DNA of 64,000 nt from JAHEJE01 sp965216335 (lineage in GTDB: Bacteria > Pseudomonadota > Alphaproteobacteria > Rhizobiales > Aestuariivirgaceae). The notes under the pieces are model-generated. The model was given only the letters and a program-made list of their open reading frames with translations. It searched no databases and was not told where the DNA came from. Shown here piece by piece: positions 18,901-30,900 of the stretch (position 1 is its first letter; each line of letters begins with the position of its first letter). The stretch spans positions 2,852,001 to 2,916,000 of the forward strand of contig OZ244154.1 of assembly GCA_965216335.1 (NCBI GenBank). Reading direction: 5' to 3'. The position numbers and the translations under genes are program-made.

Positions 18901-21900
18901 GCGCCACGGCCAGCCTGGCCGAAGGCGACCTGACCATCAACGCCGATGGCAGCTACACCTTCGTGCCGGCGCCAAGTTACAACGGCCCGGTTCCCGTTGC
19001 GACGTATACGGTCGATGACGGCAACGGCGGTACGGATACGGCGACGCTGGCACTGACGGTTGGTGCCGTCAACGACGCACCTGTTGCAGTTGATGATGCC
19101 AACTCGACGGCGGAAGACACAACCCTGACGGTGGATGCCGCTTCGGGTCTCTTGTCCAACGACAGCGATGTCGACGGCGACACGCTCAGCGTCACCGGCT
19201 TTACGGTTGACGGCTCGAGCTATGCCGCCGGCGCCACTGCGTCCCTGGCCGAGGGCAATCTGACCATCAACGCCGATGGCTCCTACACCTTCGTGCCCGC
19301 CGCGGACTATAACGGCCCGGTCCCGGTTGCCACCTACACCGTCGATGACGGCAACGGCGGCACCGACACCGCCACCCTGACCATCGCCGTCACCCCGGTC
19401 AACGACGCCCCGGTCGCCACGGACGATGCCAACTCGACGGCCGAGGACACCACGCTCACCGTCGCTGCCGCTTCCGGCCTGCTCGCGAACGACACGGACA
19501 TCGACGGCGACACGCTCAGTGTGACGGACTTCACGGTCGGTGGCAGCAGCTATGCCGCCGGCGCCACTGCGTCCCTGGCCGAGGGCGACCTGACCATCAA
19601 CGCCGATGGCAGCTACACCTTCGTGCCCGCCACGGACTATAACGGCCCGGTTCCCGTCGCCACCTACACCGTCGATGATGGCAACGGCGGCACCGACACC
19701 GCCACGCTGACCATCGCCGTGACGCCTGTCAACGACGCCCCGGTGGCTGCCGACGACAGCAACTCGACGGTGGAAGACACAACCCTGACGGTGGATGCCG
19801 CTTCGGGTCTCTTGTCCAACGACAGCGATGTCGACGGCGACACACTCAGCGTCACCGGCTTCACCGTCGGTGGCAGCAGCTATGCTGCCGGCGCCACTGC
19901 GTCCCTGGCCGAGGGCGACCTGACCATCAACGCCGATGGCAGCTACACCTTCGTGCCCGCCACGGACTATAACGGCCCGGTTCCCGTCGCCACCTACACC
20001 GTCGATGATGGCAACGGCGGCACCGACACCGCCACGCTGACCATCGCCGTGACGCCTGTCAACGACGCCCCGGTGGCTGCCGACGACAGCAACTCGACGG
20101 TGGAAGACACAACCCTGACGGTGGATGCCGCTTCGGGTCTCTTGTCCAACGACAGCGATGTCGACGGCGACACACTCAGCGTCACCGGCTTCACCGTCGG
20201 TGGCAGCAGCTATGCTGCCGGCGCCACGGCCAGCCTGGCCGAAGGCGACCTGACCATCAACGCCGATGGCTCCTACACCTTCGTGCCCGCCACGGACTAC
20301 AACGGCCCGGTCCCGGTTGCCACCTACACCGTCGATGATGGCAACGGCGGTACCGACACCGCCACCCTGACCATCGCCGTCACCCCGGTCAACGACGCAC
20401 CGGTCGCAACGGATGACAGCAACTCCACGGCCGAGGACACAACTCTGACGGTGGACGCCGCCTCCGGCCTGCTGGCCAATGACAGCGATGTCGACGGCGA
20501 CACGCTCAGTGTGACGGACTTCACCGTCGGTGGCAGCAGCTATGCTGCCGGCGCGACCGCGTCTCTGGCCGAAGGCGATCTGACCATCAACGCCGATGGC
20601 TCCTACACCTTCGTGCCCGCCGCGGACTATAACGGCCCGGTCCCGGTTGCCACCTACACCGTCGATGACGGCAACGGCGGCACCGACACCGCCACCCTGA
20701 CCATCGCCGTCACCCCGGTCAACGACGCCCCGGTCGCCACGGACGATGCCAACTCGACGGCCGAGGACACCACGCTCACCGTCGCTGCCGCTTCCGGCCT
20801 GCTCGCGAACGACACGGACATCGACGGCGACACGCTCAGTGTGACGGACTTCACGGTCGGTGGCAGCAGCTATGCCGCCGGCGCCACTGCGTCCCTGGCC
20901 GAGGGCGACCTGACCATCAACGCCGATGGCTCCTACACCTTCGTGCCCGCCACGGACTATAACGGCCCGGTCCCGGTTGCCACCTACACCGTCGATGACG
21001 GCAACGGCGGCACCGATACCGCTACCCTGACCATCGCCGTGACTCCGGTCAACGACGCGCCGGTCGCAACGGACGATGCCAACTCGACGGCGGAAGATAC
21101 AACCCTGACGGTTGATGCTGCCTCCGGCCTGCTGGCCAACGACACGGACATCGACGGCGACACGCTCAGCATCACCGGCTTTACGGTTGACGGCTCGAGC
21201 TATGCCGCCGGCGCCACTGCGTCCCTGGCCGAGGGCGATCTGACCATCAACGCGGACGGCAGCTACAGCTTCGTCCCCGCCACGGATTATAACGGCCCGG
21301 TTCCGGTCGCCACCTACACCGTAGATGACGGCAACGGCGGTACCGACACCGCCACCCTGACCATCGCCGTCACCCCGGTCAACGACGCACCGGTCGCCAC
21401 GGATGACAGCAACTCGACGGCGGAAGACACAACCCTGACGGTGGATGCCGCCTCCGGCCTGCTGGCCAACGATACGGATATCGACGGCGACACGCTCAGC
21501 GTCACCGGCTTCACCGTCGGTGGCAGCAGCTATGCTGCCGGCGCCACTGCGTCCCTGGCCGAAGGCGACCTGACCATCAACGCCGATGGCTCCTACACCT
21601 TCGTGCCCGCCACGGACTACAACGGCCCGGTCCCGGTTGCCACCTACACCGTCGATGACGGCAACGGCGGCACCGACACCGCCACCCTGACCATCGCCGT
21701 CACCCCGGTCAACGACGCACCGGTCGCCACGGATGACAGCAACTCGACGGCGGAAGACACAACCCTGACGGTGGACGCCGCCTCCGGCCTGCTGGCCAAC
21801 GACAGCGATGTCGACGGCGACACACTCAGCGTCACCGGCTTCACCGTCGATGGAAGCAGCTATGCTGCCGGCGCCACGGCCAGCCTGGCCGAGGGCAATC

Positions 21901-24900
21901 TGACCATCAACGCTGATGGCAGCTACACCTTCGTGCCGGCCACGGACTATAACGGCCCGGTCCCGGTCGCCACCTACACCGTCGATGACGGCAACGGCGG
22001 TACCGACACCGCCACCCTGACCATCGCCGTCACCCCGGTCAACGACGCCCCGGTCGCCACGGACGATGCCAACTCAACGGCCGAGGACACCACGCTCACC
22101 GTCGCTGCCGCTTCCGGCCTGCTCGCGAACGACACGGACATCGACGGCGACACGCTCAGTGTGACGGACTTCACGGTCGGTGGCAGCAGCTATGCTGCCG
22201 GCGCCACTGCGTCCCTGGCCGAAGGCGACCTGACCATCAACGCCGATGGCAGCTACACCTTCGTGCCCGCCGCGGACTATAACGGCCCGGTCCCGGTTGC
22301 CACCTACACCGTCGATGACGGCAACGGCGGCACCGACACCGCCACCCTGACCATCGCCGTCACCCCGGTCAACGATGCGCCGGTCGCAACGGACGATGCC
22401 AACTCGACGGCGGAAGACACCACGCTGACAGTGGACGCCGCCTCCGGCCTGCTGGCTAATGACAGCGATGTAGACGGCGACATACTCAGCGTCACCGGCT
22501 TTACGGTTGACGGCTCGAGCTATGCCGCCGGCGCCACTGCGTCCCTGGCCGAGGGCGATCTGACCATCAACGCCGATGGCTCCTACAGCTTCGTGCCCGC
22601 CATGGATTATAACGGCCCGGTCCCGGTTGCCACCTACACCGTCGACGACGGCAACGGCGGCACCGACACCGCCACCCTGACCATCGCCGTCACCCCGGTC
22701 AACGATGCGCCGGTCGCAACGGACGATGCCAACTCGACGGCGGAAGACACCACGCTGACGGTGGACGCCGCCTCCGGCCTGCTGGCTAATGACAGCGATG
22801 TAGACGGCGACATACTCAGTGTGACGGACTTCACCGTCGGTGGCAGCAGCTATGCTGCCGGCGCCACGGCCAGCCTGGCCGAAGGCGACCTGACCATCAA
22901 CGCCGATGGCAGCTACACCTTCGTGCCGGCGCCAAGTTACAACGGCCCGGTTCCCGTTGCGACGTATACGGTCGATGACGGCAACGGCGGTACGGATACG
23001 GCGACGCTGGCACTGACGGTTGGTGCCGTCAACGACGCACCTGTTGCAGTTGATGATGCCAACTCGACGGCGGAAGACACAACCCTGACGGTGGATGCCG
23101 CTTCGGGTCTCTTGTCCAACGACAGCGATGTCGACGGCGACACGCTCAGCGTCACCGGCTTTACGGTTGACGGCTCGAGCTATGCCGCCGGCGCCACTGC
23201 GTCCCTGGCCGAGGGCAATCTGACCATCAACGCCGATGGCTCCTACACCTTCGTGCCCGCCGCGGACTATAACGGCCCGGTCCCGGTTGCCACCTACACC
23301 GTCGATGACGGCAACGGCGGCACCGACACCGCCACCCTGACCATCGCCGTCACCCCGGTCAACGACGCCCCGGTCGCCACGGACGATGCCAACTCGACGG
23401 CCGAGGACACCACGCTCACCGTCGCTGCCGCTTCCGGCCTGCTCGCGAACGACACGGACATCGACGGCGACACGCTCAGTGTGACGGACTTCACGGTCGG
23501 TGGCAGCAGCTATGCCGCCGGCGCCACTGCGTCCCTGGCCGAGGGCGACCTGACCATCAACGCCGATGGCAGCTACACCTTCGTGCCCGCCACGGACTAT
23601 AACGGCCCGGTTCCCGTCGCCACCTACACCGTCGATGATGGCAACGGCGGCACCGACACCGCCACGCTGACCATCGCCGTGACGCCTGTCAACGACGCCC
23701 CGGTGGCTGCCGACGACAGCAACTCGACGGTGGAAGACACAACCCTGACGGTGGATGCCGCTTCGGGTCTCTTGTCCAACGACAGCGATGTCGACGGCGA
23801 CACACTCAGCGTCACCGGCTTCACCGTCGGTGGCAGCAGCTATGCTGCCGGCGCCACTGCGTCCCTGGCCGAGGGCGACCTGACCATCAACGCCGATGGC
23901 AGCTACACCTTCGTGCCCGCCACGGACTATAACGGCCCGGTTCCCGTCGCCACCTACACCGTCGATGATGGCAACGGCGGCACCGACACCGCCACGCTGA
24001 CCATCGCCGTGACGCCTGTCAACGACGCCCCGGTGGCTGCCGACGACAGCAACTCGACGGTGGAAGACACAACCCTGACGGTGGATGCCGCTTCGGGTCT
24101 CTTGTCCAACGACAGCGATGTCGACGGCGACACACTCAGCGTCACCGGCTTCACCGTCGGTGGCAGCAGCTATGCTGCCGGCGCCACGGCCAGCCTGGCC
24201 GAAGGCGACCTGACCATCAACGCCGATGGCTCCTACACCTTCGTGCCCGCCACGGACTACAACGGCCCGGTCCCGGTTGCCACCTACACCGTCGATGATG
24301 GCAACGGCGGTACCGACACCGCCACCCTGACCATCGCCGTCACCCCGGTCAACGACGCACCGGTCGCAACGGATGACAGCAACTCCACGGCCGAGGACAC
24401 AACTCTGACGGTGGACGCCGCCTCCGGCCTGCTGGCCAATGACAGCGATGTCGACGGCGACACGCTCAGTGTGACGGACTTCACCGTCGGTGGCAGCAGC
24501 TATGCTGCCGGCGCGACCGCGTCTCTGGCCGAAGGCGATCTGACCATCAACGCCGATGGCTCCTACACCTTCGTGCCCGCCGCGGACTATAACGGCCCGG
24601 TCCCGGTTGCCACCTACACCGTCGATGACGGCAACGGCGGCACCGACACCGCCACCCTGACCATCGCCGTCACCCCGGTCAACGACGCCCCGGTCGCCAC
24701 GGACGATGCCAACTCGACGGCCGAGGACACCACGCTCACCGTCGCTGCCGCTTCCGGCCTGCTCGCGAACGACACGGACATCGACGGCGACACGCTCAGT
24801 GTGACGGACTTCACGGTCGGTGGCAGCAGCTATGCCGCCGGCGCCACTGCGTCCCTGGCCGAGGGCGACCTGACCATCAACGCCGATGGCAGCTACACCT

Positions 24901-27900
24901 TCGTGCCCGCCACGGACTATAACGGCCCGGTCCCGGTTGCCACCTACACCGTCGATGACGGCAACGGCGGCACCGATACCGCTACCCTGACCATCGCCGT
25001 GACTCCGGTCAACGACGCGCCGGTCGCCACGGACGATGCCAACTCGACGGCCGAGGACACCACGCTCACCGTCGCTGCCGCTTCCGGCCTGCTGGCCAAC
25101 GACACGGACATCGACGGCGACACGCTCAGCATCACCGGCTTTACGGTTGACGGCTCGAGCTATGCCGCCGGCGCCACTGCGTCCCTGGCCGAGGGCGATC
25201 TGACCATCAACGCGGACGGCAGCTACAGCTTCGTCCCCGCCACGGATTATAACGGCCCGGTTCCGGTCGCCACCTACACCGTAGATGACGGCAACGGCGG
25301 TACCGACACCGCCACCCTGACCATCGCCGTCACCCCGGTCAACGACGCCCCGGTCGCAACGGATGACAGCAACTCCACGGCCGAGGACACAACTCTGACG
25401 GTGGACGCTGCCTCCGGCCTGCTCGCCAACGATACTGATATCGACGGCGACACGCTCAGTGTGACGGACTTCACGGTCGGTGGCAGCAGCTATGCTGCCG
25501 GCGCCACGGCCAGCCTGGCCGAGGGCGATCTGACCATCAACGCCGACGGCAGCTACACCTTCGTGCCGGCCACGGACTATAATGGCCCGGTCCCGGTTGC
25601 CACCTACACCGTCGATGACGGCAACGGCGGTACCGACACCGCCACCCTGACCATCGCCGTCACCCCGGTCAACGACGCACCGGTCGCAACGGACGATGCC
25701 AACTCGACGGCGGAAGATACAACCCTGACGGTTGATGCTGCCTCCGGCCTGCTGGCCAACGACACGGACATCGACGGCGACACGCTCAGCATCACCGGCT
25801 TTACGGTTGACGGCTCGAGCTATGCCGCCGGCGCCACTGCGTCCCTGGCCGAGGGCGATCTGACCATTAACGCCGATGGCAGCTACAGCTTCGTCCCCGC
25901 CACGGACTATAACGGCCCGGTCCCGGTTGCCACCTACACGGTCGACGACGGCAACGGCGGCACCGACACCGCCACCCTGACCATCGCCGTCACTCCGGTC
26001 AACGACGCACCGGTGGCTGCCGACGACAGCAACTCGACGGCGGAAGATACAACCCTGACGGTGGACGCCGCCTCTGGCCTGCTGGCCAACGACAGCGATG
26101 TCGACGGCGACACGCTCAGCGTCACCGGCTTCACGGTCGGTGGCAGCAGCTATGCTGCCGGCGCCACGGCCAGCCTGGCCGAAGGCGATCTGACCATCAA
26201 CGCCGACGGCAGCTACACTTTTGTGCCCGCCACGGACTATAACGGCCCGGTTCCGGTCGCCACCTACACCGTCGATGATGGCAACGGCGGCACCGACACC
26301 GCCACCCTGACCATCGCCGTCACCCCGGTCAACGACGCACCGGTCGCCACGGACGACAGCAACTCCACGGCCGAGGACACAACCCTGACGGTCGCTGCCG
26401 CTTCCGGCCTGCTCGCCAACGACAGCGATATCGACGGCGACACGCTCAGCGTCACCGGCTTTACGGTTGACGGCTCGAGCTATGCCGCCGGCGCCACTGC
26501 GTCCCTGGCCGAGGGCGATCTGACCATCAACGCCGATGGCAGCTACACTTTTGTGCCGGCGCCAAGTTACAACGGCCCGGTTCCCGTTGCGACGTATACG
26601 GTCGATGACGGCAACGGCGGTACGGATACGGCGACGCTGGCACTGACGGTTGGTGCCGTCAACGACGCACCGGTCGCCACGGACGACAGCAACTCCACGG
26701 CCGAGGACACAACCCTGACGGTCGCTGCCGCCTCCGGCCTGCTGGCCAACGATACGGATATCGACGGCGACACCCTCAGTGTGACGGACTTCACCGTCGG
26801 TGGCAGCAGCTATGCCGCCGGCGCCACTGCGTCCCTGGCCGAGGGCGACCTGACCATCAACGCCGATGGCAGCTACACCTTCGTGCCCGCCGCGGACTAT
26901 AACGGCCCGGTCCCGGTTGCCACCTACACGGTCGACGACGGCAACGGCGGCACCGACACCGCCACGCTGACCATCGCCGTCACTCCGGTCAACGACGCCC
27001 CGGTGGCTGTCGATGACAGCAACTCGACGGCGGAAGACACAACCCTGACGGTCGCTGCCGCTTCCGGGCTGCTGGCCAACGACAGCGATGTCGACGGCGA
27101 CACGCTCAGCGTCACCGGCTTTACGGTTGACGGCTCGAGCTATGCCGCCGGCGCCACTGCGTCCCTGGCCGAGGGCGATCTGACCATCAACGCCGACGGC
27201 AGCTACACCTTCGTGCCCGCCACGGACTATAACGGCCCGGTTCCGGCCGCCACCTACACCGTCGATGACGGCAACGGCGGCACCGACACCGCCACCCTGA
27301 CCATCGCCGTCACCCCGGTCAACGACGCCCCGGTCGCCACGGACGATGCCAACTCGACGGCCGAGGACACCACGCTCACCGTCGCTGCCGCTTCCGGCCT
27401 GCTCGCGAACGACACGGACATCGACGGCGACACGCTCAGTGTGACGGACTTCACGGTCGGTGGCAGCAGCTATGCTGCCGGCGCCACGGCCAGCCTGGCC
27501 GAGGGCGATCTGACCATCAACGCCGACGGCAGCTACACCTTCGTGCCGGCCACGGACTATAATGGCCCGGTCCCGGTTGCCACCTACACCGTCGATGACG
27601 GCAACGGCGGTACCGACACCGCCACCCTGACCATCGCCGTCACCCCGGTCAACGACGCACCGGTCGCAACGGACGATGCCAACTCGACGGCGGAAGATAC
27701 AACCCTGACGGTTGATGCTGCCTCCGGCCTGCTGGCCAACGACACGGACATCGACGGCGACACGCTCAGCATCACCGGCTTTACGGTTGACGGCTCGAGC
27801 TATGCCGCCGGCGCCACGGCGTCGCTGGCCGAGGGCGATCTGACCATTAACGCCGATGGCAGCTACAGCTTCGTCCCCGCCACGGACTATAACGGCCCGG

Positions 27901-30900
27901 TCCCGGTTGCCACCTACACGGTCGACGACGGCAACGGCGGCACCGACACCGCCACCCTGACCATCGCCGTCACTCCGGTCAACGACGCACCGGTGGCTGC
28001 CGACGACAGCAACTCGACGGCCGAAGATACAACCCTGACGGTGGACGCCGCCTCTGGCCTGCTGGCCAACGATACTGATATCGACGGCGACACGCTCAGC
28101 GTCACCGGCTTCACCGTCGGTGGCAGCAGCTATGCTGCCGGCGCCACGGCCAGCCTGGCCGAGGGCGATCTGACCATCAACGCCGATGGCAGCTACAGCT
28201 TCGTCCCCGCCACGGACTATAACGGCCCGGTCCCGGTTGCCACCTACACGGTCGACGACGGCAACGGCGGCACCGACACCGCCACCCTGACCATCGCCGT
28301 CACTCCGGTCAACGACGCACCGGTGGCTGCCGACGACAGCAACTCGACGGCGGAAGATACAACCCTGACGGTGGACGCCGCCTCTGGCCTGCTGGCCAAC
28401 GACAGCGATGTCGACGGCGACACGCTCAGCATCACCGGCTTTACGGTTGACGGCTCGAGCTATGCCGCCGGCGCCACTGCGTCGCTGGCCGAGGGCGATC
28501 TGACCATCAACGCGGACGGCAGCTACAGCTTCGTCCCCGCCACGGACTATAACGGCCCGGTTCCGGTCGCCACCTACACCGTCGATGACGGCAACGGCGG
28601 TACCGACACCGCCACCCTGACCATCGCCGTCACCCCGGTCAACGACGCACCGGTCGCAACGGACGATGCCAACTCGACGGCGGAAGATACAACCCTGACG
28701 GTTGATGCTGCCTCCGGCCTGCTGGCCAACGACACGGACATCGACGGCGACACGCTCAGCATCACCGGCTTTACGGTTGACGGCTCGAGCTATGCCGCCG
28801 GCGCCACGGCGTCGCTGGCCGAGGGCGATCTGACCATTAACGCCGATGGCAGCTACAGCTTCGTCCCCGCCACGGATTATAACGGCCCGGTTCCCGTCGC
28901 CACCTACACCGTCGATGACGGCAACGGCGGTACCGACACCGCCACCCTGACCATCGCCGTCACCCCGGTCAACGACGCCCCGGTCGCAACGGATGACAGC
29001 AACTCCACGGCCGAGGACACAACTCTGACGGTGGACGCTGCCTCCGGCCTGCTCGCCAACGATACTGATATCGACGGCGACACGCTCAGTGTGACGGACT
29101 TCACGGTCGGTGGCAGCAGCTATGCTGCCGGCGCCACGGCCAGCCTGGCCGAGGGCGACCTGACCATCAACGCCGACGGCAGCTACAGCTTCGTGCCCGC
29201 CACGGACTATAACGGCCCGGTTCCGGCCGCCACCTACACCGTCGATGACGGCAACGGCGGTACCGACACCGCCACCCTGACCATCGCCGTCACCCCGGTC
29301 AACGACGCACCGGTCGCAACGGACGATGCCAACTCGACGGCGGAAGATACAACCCTGACGGTTGATGCTGCCTCCGGCCTGCTCGCCAACGACACGGACA
29401 TCGACGGCGACACGCTCAGCATCACCGGCTTTACGGTTGACGGCTCGAGCTATGCCGCCGGCGCCACGGCGTCGCTGGCCGAGGGCGATCTGACCATTAA
29501 CGCCGATGGCAGCTACAGCTTCGTCCCCGCCACGGACTATAACGGCCCGGTTCCGGCCGCCACCTACACCGTCGATGACGGCAACGGCGGCACCGACACC
29601 GCCACCCTGACCATTGCCGTCACCGTCGTAAACAACGCTCCGGTGGCGACGGATGATGCCCAGACGACGACTGAAGACACGTCCGTCTCCGGAACCGTGA
29701 CCTCAACGGACGTTGATGGAGACCCGCTGATCACAACATTGGACAGCGGTCCAAGCAATGGCTCCGCTATCGTCAACCCGGATGGTACCTACAGCTACAC
29801 GCCGGAGCCCGACTTCATTGGAACCGACAGCTTTACGGTGCTCGTTGACGACGGCAACGGCGGTACCGACATCGCGACGGTGACCATCACGGTCACGCCG
29901 GTGAACGATGCTCCGGTGGCGACGGACGATGCCCGGACGACCCCGGAGGACACGCCGGTCAGCGGTGTTGTAACTTCTACGGACGTGGACGGTGATGCTC
30001 TGACTGCATCCCTGGACAGCGGTCCGAGCAACGGCTCCGTCACAGTCAACCCTGACGGCACCTACAGCTACACGCCGGATCCCGATTTCACCGGAACCGA
30101 CAGTTTCACGGTGCTCATTGACGACGGCAACGGCGGTACCGACACCGCGACGGTGACCATCACGGTCACGCCGGTGAACGATGCCCCGGTGGCGACGGGT
30201 GATGCCCGGACGACCCCGGAAGACACGCCGGTCAGCGGTGCGGTCACCTCTACAGATGTTGACGGCGGTTCGCCGGTCTTCAGCCTCCGCAATGGCCCGA
30301 GCAATGGCTCCGTTACCGTCAACCCGGACGGCACCTACAGCTACACGCCGGAGCCCGATTTCACCGGCACTGACACTTTCACCGTGCTTGTCGACGATGG
30401 CAATGGCGGTACCGACATCGCGACTGTGACCATCACGGTCACGCCGGTGAACGATGCCCCGGTGGCACAGGACGACGCCAAGACGACGCCGGAAGACACT
30501 CCAGTAAGCGGTGCTGTCACCTCCACGGACGTGGACGGTGATACTCTAATCGCAACCTTGGACAGCGGTCCGAGCAACGGCTCCGTCACAGTCAACCCTG
30601 ACGGCACCTACAGCTACACGCCGGATCCCGATTTCACCGGAACCGACAGTTTCACGGTGCTCGTTGACGACGGCAACGGCGGTACCGACATCGCGACTGT
30701 GACCATCACGGTCACGCCGGTGAACGATGCCCCGGTGGCGACGGGTGATGCCCGGACGACCCCGGAAGACACGCCGGTCAACGGTGTGGTCACCTCTACA
30801 GATGTTGACGGCGGTTCGCCGGTCTTCAGCCTCCGCAATAGCCCGAGCAATGGCTCCGTTACCGTCAACCCGGACGGCACCTACAGCTACACGCCGGAGC

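Larger units (their letters stand above)
17088..29627 (+). repeat. 330-bp tandem array, 38 in-frame units
   Basis: Each unit encodes 110 residues beginning VNDAPVA and containing EDTTLTV, ASGLL, DGDTLS, SYAAGATASLAEG, INADGSY, YNGPVP and VDDGNGGTDTATL. The spacing is exactly 330 bases from the first valine codon (17088) to the first codon of the next repeat type (29628), which gives 38 units with no indel. A diverged unit of the same length sits outside the array at 15588-15917. Variation is mostly two-state, for example TDIDGD or SDVDGD, FTVGGSS or FTVDGSS, and SYTFVPA or SYSFVPA. Units 6, 18 and 29 share a distinctive 3' end (PSYNGPVP...LALTVGA). The pattern fits shuffling by recombination within the array. 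Confidence 0.95.

Noticed and set aside
17354..29764. A ladder of about 40 minus-strand open frames of 60-75 aa spaced by 330 bases
   Set aside because: They are the antisense shadow of the repeat array in the giant gene, identical in phase in every unit, and have no protein-like character.
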